From contig CANPVW010000267.1 of the NCBI GenBank assembly GCA_947581745.1, positions 1 through 14,199 on the forward strand: a DNA stretch of 14,199 nt, given 5' to 3'. This stretch comes from Candidatus Benthicola azotiphorus. Its GTDB lineage: Bacteria > Gemmatimonadota > Gemmatimonadetes > Palauibacterales > Palauibacteraceae. Within the stretch, counting starts at the first letter, position 1; each line of letters begins with the position of its first letter. The translations under genes and the position numbers were made by a program. Positions 6,227 through 13,042 of the stretch are shown piece after piece. The notes below the pieces were generated by a model. The model saw only the letters and a list, made by a program, of their open reading frames with translations. It ran no database searches and was not told where the DNA came from.

Positions 6227-8755
6227 TCAGGGAGCCTCGATCGCGAGTGAGGATCTGAGAGCCTCCGCCTCGGAGGACCGGCCGGAAGTGTCGTAAAGCG
6301 CCGCGAGTCGCTCTGCGAGCTCCCGGGTCGCCTCGCCAGCGTCCTCCGTGTTCCTGGCCGCGTCGTAGCTGCCGAGCAGGACCCCCTCACCCTCGTCGAA
6401 GCGACCGAGGGTCGCGAGGCACGAACCAAGATTCCCGCGAACCGCCAGACGCCGCCGATCCGACAATTCCAGTCCGTTCGTCTCGAAGATGTCGTCCGCT
6501 TCGCGCAGGGTGGAAACGGCACCCGCGCAGTCACCCTTCGTCGCCTGCAACCCACCGAGATGGCTCAGGTCGTTGCCCACCTCGAGGTGAGCGTCGCCGT
6601 ACGCCAACCGGTCGATGGCCGCCGTCGCCCGGTAGAGCGAATCTGCCTCGTCGAGGTCGCCCGTCATTTCCAGGACGCGGGCCAGGTTGTAGGCCGCGAT
6701 ACCCACGCGCGTGTGATTCGGCCCCAGCACCCGCAGCCAGATGTCGAGCGCTTCCCTGAGCAACGGTTCGGCTTCATCCAGACGGTTCTGCCTCCTGAGC
6801 ACGTTTCCGACGTTGTTCAGGGACAGGGCGAGTGAGGGATGATCGGAAGGCAGAATCATGCGCCGGATTCTCAGCACCTCACCGAATTCCCGCTCGGCGG
6901 CCGCGAAATCTCCCATATGGTAGTACAGTTCGCCGAGGTTGTTGTGGGTAACCTGCACGAGCTGGCTCGTATCCGCGAACAGGCGGCCATGCCGTTCCAG
7001 CACCTCGCGGTGGAGAGCCTGCGCTTCCTCGCGACGGTCGAGGGCTGTCGCCGCCGCAGCCAGGTTGTTCATCGCGAATAGAACGGCGGAGTCATCGGGA
7101 GCGAACAGATCCCGGGCAACCTCCAGCTCTTCGCGGGTTGTCTCCAGCGCCATCTCGTATTCCCGAGCCTCGTAGTACAGCTCACCGAGGGCGCCGAGCG
7201 CCTCCCCCTCCGCGCGGGTACGATCGCCGGAGACCCGATGGAGATCGACGGCGCGCTCCAGCAGAGGTCGCGCCTTTTCATAGTAGCCCTGGGCACGGTA
7301 GACGTCCCCCAGGGTCCTCAGAAGCTCGGCCTGGACGTCGGGTTGGTCTGCCAGCGAGTCGACGCGGGCCGTCGCCCGCTCCAGCAGGTCGCTCATGGAG
7401 AACGTGTCGCCCAACGCCACGCTGGGGTACGCGTCTCCGAGCAACCGCTGGAGGAACTGGGTGCTGGCACGGGCCTTCGCGGCCTCCGCCCGTGCCGCGT
7501 CCCGCGCACCGGTGATCCGGAGAGAATGGAAGACTGCGAAGCCGGCGAGCAGAAGGAAGATCGCGAGCGCGCCGGCCAGCCCCGCCCGGTGCCGCCGCAT
7601 GAACTTCCGGACCCGGTAGCCGACCGTATAGGGCCGGGCCTCGACGGGAAGGCCGCGCCGATGCCTCTCGAGGTCGTCCAGCAGCTGTTGGGCGGACTGA
7701 TATCGTTTCAGCGGGTCCTTTTCCAGAGCCTTGAGCAGAATGTTGTCGAGGTCACCGCGTAGCCGCCGTCGCTGCGCCTCCGTTGTGGACCCCCGGACAT
7801 CCGCCCCCTTGACGGCGGCACTCGGACGGACCGGCTGCTCCTCCAGGATCGCCCGCTCGACATCCGGCGGCCGCTCCGAGTCCGTCCGATAGGGACTCCT
7901 GCCCGTCAGCAACAGATACAGGAGCACGCCCAGGGCGTACACGTCCGTGGCGGTGGTGATCGGGCCGCCCCGAACCTGCTCCGGGGCCGCGAAACGCGGG
8001 GTCATCAGCCGCGCCCCCGTGCCCGTCGGGGGAACCAGCCCGGGGTCGTCCGAGAGCAGCTTGGCGATCCCGAAGTCGAGGAGCCGGACGCCGCCGTTCG
8101 GCGTCACCATCACGTTGGACGGCTTGAGATCACGGTGGACGACGAGGTTCTGGTGAGCGTACTGCACGGCCCGGCAGACGCTCTCGAACAGGACCAGGCG
8201 GTCCCTGAGCCCGAGATTTTCCTGCTCGCAGTGCCGATCGATCGGGAGGCCGTCCACCCACTCCATCACGAAGTAGGGCGTCCCGTCTTCGGCGATCCCC
8301 CCGTCGAGCAGGCGGGAGATGTTCGGGTGTTCGAGACCTGCCAGAAGCTGGCGCTCGGCCATGAAACGCCGCCGGGCCTCCCCCGAGTCCATTCCCAGGG
8401 GCAGGAGCTTCACCGCCACCTGCTTCTCGAACTGCCCGTCGGCTCGCTCTGCCAGGTAGACCGCGCCCATGCCGCCGCGGGCAATCAGCTCTATCAGACG
8501 GTACGCGCCGAGGAGGCGGCCCTCGAGAGCCGTTTCCGCTTCTTCCCATGCCGGGACCCGCACTCCGAGGCGCCCCGCCAGGTCGCTGAAGTACCCCTCC
8601 GCCTCGGCGGCCGAATCGAGCAGTTCGCCGACATCCCGGCGCAGGTCTTCATCCCCCGCGCATTCCCGCGCCAGAAGCGCAGCGCGCTCCTCGGGGCCCA
8701 GCGGCTCGGCCTCTCGAAGAAGCCGCTGCAGCCGCTCCCAGCGCTCGGCCTTCAA
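6227..8755 (-). CDS. Membrane Ser/Thr protein kinase with periplasmic TPR array
   Basis: This 842-aa protein (TTG start) is a Hanks-type kinase fused to TPRs. Residues 1-70 form the short helical module common in such kinases (AERWERLQ..., then PEERAALL and LRRDVGELL). The kinase domain spans about 84-365: glycine loop ARGGMGAVY (92-100), K116 in VAVK, HRDLKPSN (207-214), DFG (227-229) and APE (257-259), so all catalytic residues are present. A basic stretch (KFMRRHR) precedes one membrane helix (about 392-411). Residues about 470-842 hold some nine TPRs, several with a 42-residue spacing like kinesin-light-chain TPRs, presumably periplasmic. The start was chosen at TTG 8755 because it gives the family N-terminus LKAERW, has an AAGGTG upstream and lies 25 nt after the sigma gene; a longer start would run into that gene. 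It probably senses or scaffolds in the periplasm and acts with the adjacent sigma factor. Its substrates are unknown. Confidence 0.92.
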   Translation of the reverse strand: MKAERWERLQRLLREAEPLGPEERAALLARECAGDEDLRRDVGELLDSAAEAEGYFSDLAGRLGVRVPAWEEAETALEGRLLGAYRLIELIARGGMGAVYLAERADGQFEKQVAVKLLPLGMDSGEARRRFMAERQLLAGLEHPNISRLLDGGIAEDGTPYFVMEWVDGLPIDRHCEQENLGLRDRLVLFESVCRAVQYAHQNLVVHRDLKPSNVMVTPNGGVRLLDFGIAKLLSDDPGLVPPTGTGARLMTPRFAAPEQVRGGPITTATDVYALGVLLYLLLTGRSPYRTDSERPPDVERAILEEQPVRPSAAVKGADVRGSTTEAQRRRLRGDLDNILLKALEKDPLKRYQSAQQLLDDLERHRRGLPVEARPYTVGYRVRKFMRRHRAGLAGALAIFLLLAGFAVFHSLRITGARDAARAEAAKARASTQFLQRLLGDAYPSVALGDTFSMSDLLERATARVDSLADQPDVQAELLRTLGDVYRAQGYYEKARPLLERAVDLHRVSGDRTRAEGEALGALGELYYEAREYEMALETTREELEVARDLFAPDDSAVLFAMNNLAAAATALDRREEAQALHREVLERHGRLFADTSQLVQVTHNNLGELYYHMGDFAAAEREFGEVLRIRRMILPSDHPSLALSLNNVGNVLRRQNRLDEAEPLLREALDIWLRVLGPNHTRVGIAAYNLARVLEMTGDLDEADSLYRATAAIDRLAYGDAHLEVGNDLSHLGGLQATKGDCAGAVSTLREADDIFETNGLELSDRRRLAVRGNLGSCLATLGRFDEGEGVLLGSYDAARNTEDAGEATRELAERLAALYDTSGRSSEAEALRSSLAIEAP

Positions 8756-8780
8756 ACGGATGCACCTTCGGTCGGATCGA

Positions 8781-9386
8781 TCATCCGGCCGACTTCGCTC
8801 GGATCTCCCGGTGCAGCCAGGCAGAAGCAGCCGCCCAGTCACGCTTCACGGTGGCCGGGGACACTCCCAGCGCCTCGGCCGTCTCGGGAATCGGCAGGCC
8901 GACGAAGAAGCGGCACTCCACCACACGGCTCTGGCGCGCGCTCATCCCCTCGAGGCGCTCCAGCGCCTCGTGGAGCGCGAGGATCTCTTCCGCGCTCTCC
9001 TCCGGAACCGGGTTGGAATCATCCTCGACGGGCGCAACGGAGTCGAGGGGCACGTGCGCGGCTCCTCTGCCGCGCTTCGCCGCCAGCCGCCGCTCGGCGT
9101 AGTTGACGAGGACGTGCCGCATGGCGGTCGCCGCCGTCGCACAGAAGTGCGCCCGGTCGCGCCAGTCCGCCCGCGTCTGATCCACCAGCTTCAGGTAGGC
9201 CTCGTGAACCAGCGCGGTCGTGTTCAGCGTGTAGTCGCCCTGCCAGCGCCCGCGCTGCCGGCGGGCCAGGGTGCGCAGCTCTTCGTACAGCGCCTCGAAC
9301 AGTGCGTCCACGGCCGTTCGGTCGCCCTCGCGGGCCGCCTGCACGAGGCGCGTCACGTCACCAGCCGAAGACTCTTCGTAGGGCAT
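8781..9386 (-). CDS. ECF-type RNA polymerase sigma factor (TIGR02999-like)
   Basis: This 201-aa protein has sigma region 2 at about 10-100 (DVTRLVQAAREGD, ALYEELRTLARR, then TTALVHEAYLKLVDQ at 56-70 and FCATAATAMRHVLVNYAERR at 81-100). After a linker of about 40 residues, region 4 spans 138-195, with the helix-turn-helix IPETAEALGVSPATVKRDWAAASAWL (166-191). The TTALVHEAYLKL segment and the layout match the TIGR02999 group (SigSAS-type ECF). These factors are typically encoded next to a TPR Ser/Thr kinase instead of a classical anti-sigma factor, which is the arrangement seen here. It directs RNA polymerase to its own promoter set; targets are unknown, but the divergent envelope genes are candidates. 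The start is ATG 9386, which gives the family length; GAGG touches the ATG and GGCAGG lies about ten nt upstream, so the RBS is mediocre. No adjacent anti-sigma gene is seen. Confidence 0.93.
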   Translation of the reverse strand: MPYEESSAGDVTRLVQAAREGDRTAVDALFEALYEELRTLARRQRGRWQGDYTLNTTALVHEAYLKLVDQTRADWRDRAHFCATAATAMRHVLVNYAERRLAAKRGRGAAHVPLDSVAPVEDDSNPVPEESAEEILALHEALERLEGMSARQSRVVECRFFVGLPIPETAEALGVSPATVKRDWAAASAWLHREIRAKSAG

Positions 9387-9570
9387 CCTCAGGAACCTGC
9401 CTGGATGAGAGCGGTCCGGAAGCCGACGGTCCGCCGGCCGGGGCCCGCTCCAAGAAGTAGCAAGAGAGCTGGCCTGTCCAGTCCGGCGGGGGCAGGTCGT
9501 GAGCCGATTCGAGACCGGTTTCCTGTTAGTCAGGACGAGACCGGGAAACTCCACACACCGGGAGTCGTCG

Positions 9571-11712
9571 ATGGAGTCTCAGGCCATGCACCTCGATGCT
9601 GCTCTCCGATGCCGGGGCGGGCGACGCCGCTGGACCGGCGTGTCGCGGAGAGCGCCCCTCCTGCTCGCGGTCCTGGTTGCGGCCGCCCGGGCGCTGCCGG
9701 CCCAGGAGCCGGCGGGCGCTGCCGGGACCGCGGCACTCGTGGTGGAGGCGTCGCTGCCGGACGACGGATACGTGAGTCGCGACGAGGTCATCGAGCTCCG
9801 GTTCAACCGTCCGCTCACGGCCGGCGAACGGGTAGTCGTGTTCGTGGACGAGGCGGACCTGACGGATCTCTTCCGCAACGTGCCGGGCGGCATGCGGTAC
9901 GCACCGCAGATCGTCCTGCTCCCGGCGGGCGAGAGCGAACTGGCGGTACACCTGGTGACGGCCGACGGCGAATGGCAGGAAGTCGGCCGGTTTCCACTTC
10001 GCGTGCGGGGATCGCTGGGCTTCGAGCACGCGGGAGTCTCTCCCGGGGTGGACCTGGGAGTGGAGGCCCAGCTGGCGGAAGGCCACGAGCCGGAGGGAGG
10101 GAGCCCGTCCGGTTACACCTATCAGGAGCTGACCGGACAGCTGAGCCTGGAATCGGAGGCAGTGCGAGGCCGGTTCCGCACGATGGTGCAGGGCGCCGCG
10201 ATCGGAGTCAGCGACGAGGATCGGGCGCTGCGTTTCGGCGAGCTGGGCGACGAGGCCCCCAAGTTGGATCTCTCGAGCTACCTCATCCGGGCGGACTACG
10301 GACCTTCCTCCGTCTCTCTGGGCCATATCTCGATGGGCCGCCAGCGCCACCTGGTGAGCGGGTTCTCGAGCCGAGGTCTCAAGGTGGACCTCAAGACGGG
10401 AAGCCGGCTGGACTTCAGCGGAGTGATCGCCAACGGCAGCAGTATCGTGGGCTGGGACAACTTCCTCGGCATCGACGAATCCGACCACCGCATTCTGAGC
10501 GGCACGCTGGGGCTCGAAGTGTTGCGCCAGCCCGGGCTCCTTCGCGTCGAAGTGAGCGGGATGGACGGCTCCGTGCTGCCGCTCGCCGGCTACAACCAGG
10601 GGGTGGTGAACGACGCCGAGGAGAGCAAGGGATTCGGCTTCAGCCTCCAGGCTTCGGACCCGAGTGGTCGTCTGCGCCTCGAGGGTGGCTTCGCCCGCAG
10701 CACGTTCACCAATCCGGACGACCCCGAGCTGTCGCAGGGCGAGGACATCGTGGCGGTCCAGGAGGTGACCCGGAATGCGAGATACCTTGAAGCCTCGCTC
10801 GACGTGCTGCGGTCCGTCCCCCTGGGAAGCACCCGTTCGGCCAGTCTCGGCCTTTCGTACGGGCACGAGCGCGTGGACCCGCTGTATCGCAGTCTCGCCG
10901 CGTTCACGGCGGCCGATCAGATGTCCCACCGGTGGGGCGCGCAGGCTGACATCGCGGGCGTCGGAGTCCAGCTCTCCTACGCGCGCTCGGAGGATAACCT
11001 CAACGACGTGCCGTCGATCCTCAAGACGCTCACCCGGAGGTCCTCGGCGAACATCGCAGCCCCACTCGGAAACGTGGTCGGCTCGTACTCTCCGTGGCTC
11101 CCCACGATCGCCTGGAGCTTCGACCGGACTCACCAGTACGGAGACGACCTGCCCACGAATGGCGGCTTCAGTCCGTCGCACGTCCCCGATCAGGAGAGTC
11201 TCAACCAGGACCTGAACGCCAGCTGGCAGTTCGACCGGCTCTCGTTCTCCTATCGACTGGGTCTCTCGAAGCAGGATAACCGGCAGGAAGGGCGCGAGAA
11301 CGCGGACTTCAAGTCCACCAACCACGCAATCGCCGCCGACGTGCAGGCGCTGGCGAGCGTGTCGATCGGCCTGACCTACGACCACGAGCGCGCCGAGAAC
11401 CAGGAGAGCGGCGAGATCGACCGGACGCGCCGATTGGGGGCACGGGGCAGCTGGATGCCGTACGGCGGGGCCACCCTGTCTCTCTCCGTCACGGGAACCC
11501 TGTCCGAGGACGATGCGCAGACCCGGGAGCAGAAGGACACGAGATTCGACGCGCAGTGGTCGTCCGGCATCCCGGGTCTGACGGCCTTCGGCGTCCAGTA
11601 CTACGTGCGCTTCTCCAGGGGCGTCAACGACGCCGTGGACGGCAGCTTCGGGCTCGATTCGCACAACGAGAACTGGTCCGTCAATACGGGCCTCAATCTG
11701 CGCTTCTTCTGA
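9571..11712 (+). CDS. Predicted outer-membrane beta-barrel with N-terminal Ig-like domain
   Basis: I do not recognise a named family. The 713-aa protein has an Arg-rich n-region, a hydrophobic core RAPLLLAVLVAAA (27-39) and a likely signal-peptidase site after ALPA (41-44). Residues about 55-146 look like a beta-sandwich: VIELRFNRPLTAGERVVVFVDEADLTDLFR (73-102) and LLPAGESELAVHLVT (116-130). From about 148 to the end, alternating polar/hydrophobic strands with aromatic edges and loops rich in D, N and G continue to the C-terminus NTGLNLRFF. The terminal Phe is the usual signal for outer-membrane barrel insertion. A large barrel of well over 16 strands is plausible from the length. It lacks an obvious TonB plug, so a TonB-dependent receptor is less likely. 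The start is ATG 9571 with GGGAG seven nt upstream; ATG 9586 is an alternative that also keeps the signal peptide. It is followed immediately by another exported protein and is probably a channel or secretion/anchor port. Confidence 0.78.
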   Translation: MESQAMHLDAALRCRGGRRRWTGVSRRAPLLLAVLVAAARALPAQEPAGAAGTAALVVEASLPDDGYVSRDEVIELRFNRPLTAGERVVVFVDEADLTDLFRNVPGGMRYAPQIVLLPAGESELAVHLVTADGEWQEVGRFPLRVRGSLGFEHAGVSPGVDLGVEAQLAEGHEPEGGSPSGYTYQELTGQLSLESEAVRGRFRTMVQGAAIGVSDEDRALRFGELGDEAPKLDLSSYLIRADYGPSSVSLGHISMGRQRHLVSGFSSRGLKVDLKTGSRLDFSGVIANGSSIVGWDNFLGIDESDHRILSGTLGLEVLRQPGLLRVEVSGMDGSVLPLAGYNQGVVNDAEESKGFGFSLQASDPSGRLRLEGGFARSTFTNPDDPELSQGEDIVAVQEVTRNARYLEASLDVLRSVPLGSTRSASLGLSYGHERVDPLYRSLAAFTAADQMSHRWGAQADIAGVGVQLSYARSEDNLNDVPSILKTLTRRSSANIAAPLGNVVGSYSPWLPTIAWSFDRTHQYGDDLPTNGGFSPSHVPDQESLNQDLNASWQFDRLSFSYRLGLSKQDNRQEGRENADFKSTNHAIAADVQALASVSIGLTYDHERAENQESGEIDRTRRLGARGSWMPYGGATLSLSVTGTLSEDDAQTREQKDTRFDAQWSSGIPGLTAFGVQYYVRFSRGVNDAVDGSFGLDSHNENWSVNTGLNLRFF

Positions 11713-11723
11713 TGGAGGGCCCG

Positions 11724-13010
11724 ATGGCGAACGGATTGCGCTTCCGGAACTCCCTGCTGCTCTTCGTCCTGTTGACGACGGCTCTCGCAGATCGGGGCGT
11801 CGCCCAGATCCAGCGCAACCCGACCGGCGTGAACGTGAACGCCTCGGGCGCGACCACCGTGTTCATCACGTTCGGAAACCTGGCAGGCAAGGTGCCGGTG
11901 GAGGCGACGTGGTGCGGAGAGCTCGTTTCGGCGGAACCCGACATCGGGTTCCGCTGCGATCCGGCGACGATCTTCGGCTCCCTGCCGATCCGCTACGACC
12001 AGTCCCGCTTCAGCGGCCAGGACGGCTTCACGGACATCATGTCGATTCCGCCGTCGGTGGCCCGCCGCGCGTATCAGGCCGCGCAGGGCGGCGCCGAGTC
12101 CAGTTTCTTCTACGTTCGCCAGTTCGTCGACCCCGCCGGGATCGAGCCGGACGAGTACGTCACCGTCACCTGTCGGATGACGGGCGGTGGAGCCCGCGTG
12201 CCCTTCACCCTGCTCGATGTGTCGATCGGATTCGTGACCGACGACCCGGTTCTCTCTTTGCGTGTCGGCGACCAGCTGCCGTCATTCGAAGCGCACATCG
12301 CCTACAACGGTACCGGCCGCCTGCGCGGTCGCTGGGAGATCGTGTTCCCCGGTGAAGAACTGCCGACGAACGAGGATCTCCTCACCGAGGCCACCCTGCC
12401 GGCGGAGCTTCGCGGCACGCAACGACGCTTCACGGAGCTCGAGCGGTTCAACGTGTTCCTGCCCCCCACGGGGGAGTACACCCTGGAGGGACCCGATCCG
12501 TCGAAGATCCCCACCCACATGGACGGCATGTACCTCGTTCTGCTGCGCATCGAGGTGAGCGACGACAAGGAGGGAGATTCGAACCTCGGGGCGGCAGGCG
12601 CTGGAACGGGCATCGTTCACACCGGCGCCGCGGCAGGCTTCCCGATCCCTCCCCTGCGCTACTACGTGGGCAGCGCCGGTCCCCTGGGGGCCAGCAGCGA
12701 GGGTCTGGCTCTCGTCCTTCCGGAAGAAGACGCGGCTGCGCCGGCCGGAGATCCGCTCGTCTTCACCTGGAACCCCGCCGCCTCCGTTCTGCTCTACCGG
12801 CTCGAGGTGGAGAACGAGGCAGGCGAGCTGATTCTCGAAGCCTACGTGCAGCCGGGCATCGAGGCGTACCTCGCGCCGCCGTGGCTGCAGGAGCGGGCGA
12901 CTGGAGATCTCCGCTGGCGCGTGATCGCCCTCGGCCCGGGCGGCGATCGCGTCGGTGAGACGCCGTGGCGAGGGATTCGGCTCGGGGCGGCTGAGGCGGA
13001 GGACTCGTGA
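11724..13010 (+). CDS. Secreted protein of unknown family with C-terminal Fn3-like domain
   Basis: Unrecognised family; 428 aa. A signal peptide is clear: MANGLRFRN, then LLLFVLLTTALA (11-22), cleavage probably after GVA (25-27). The mature part starts with a beta-rich domain containing C64, C78 and C150 (WCGEL, RCDP, TCRM); two could form a disulfide and one would be left over. The region 165-280 is again beta-rich (DVSIGFVTDDPVLSL, RWEIVFPGEELP). The last 80 residues (345-420) read like a fibronectin-III-type sandwich: LVFTWNPAASVLLYRLEVE, then AYLAPPW and DLRWRVIALGPGGDRVGETPW. ATG 11724 was chosen because GGAGG lies six nt upstream; ATG 11712 would overlap the preceding stop codon by one base. 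The 11-nt spacing to the beta-barrel gene makes an operon nearly certain, and 32 nt separate it from the next exported protein. A role at the cell surface with the barrel is inference. Confidence 0.78.
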   Translation: MANGLRFRNSLLLFVLLTTALADRGVAQIQRNPTGVNVNASGATTVFITFGNLAGKVPVEATWCGELVSAEPDIGFRCDPATIFGSLPIRYDQSRFSGQDGFTDIMSIPPSVARRAYQAAQGGAESSFFYVRQFVDPAGIEPDEYVTVTCRMTGGGARVPFTLLDVSIGFVTDDPVLSLRVGDQLPSFEAHIAYNGTGRLRGRWEIVFPGEELPTNEDLLTEATLPAELRGTQRRFTELERFNVFLPPTGEYTLEGPDPSKIPTHMDGMYLVLLRIEVSDDKEGDSNLGAAGAGTGIVHTGAAAGFPIPPLRYYVGSAGPLGASSEGLALVLPEEDAAAPAGDPLVFTWNPAASVLLYRLEVENEAGELILEAYVQPGIEAYLAPPWLQERATGDLRWRVIALGPGGDRVGETPWRGIRLGAAEAEDS

Positions 13011-13030
13011 GGTCGCTCGGGCGTGCAGCA

Positions 13031-13040
13031 AAGGAGGAGG
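13031..13040 (+). promoter_or_regulatory. Exceptionally strong ribosome binding site
   Basis: AAGGAGGAGG ends two nt before the ATG at 13043, so AAGGAGG is 5 nt from the start codon. It is a complete anti-SD match and, with that of ssb, the strongest in the window; the two preceding genes in the same run have ordinary ones. It fixes the start of the repeat protein and suggests this protein is made in more copies than its operon partners. Confidence 0.85.
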
Positions 13041-13042
13041 AA

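Noticed and set aside
8469..10790. A 773-codon plus-strand open frame covering the kinase N-terminus, the sigma gene and the front of the beta-barrel gene.
   Set aside because: It is antisense to the kinase and sigma genes, out of frame with the barrel gene, and its translation is low-complexity Arg/Gly/Pro.
9526..11664. A 712-codon minus-strand open frame antisense to the beta-barrel gene.
   Set aside because: The plus-strand frame has an RBS, a signal peptide and a terminal Phe; the antisense product has no recognisable domain and is a high-GC shadow.
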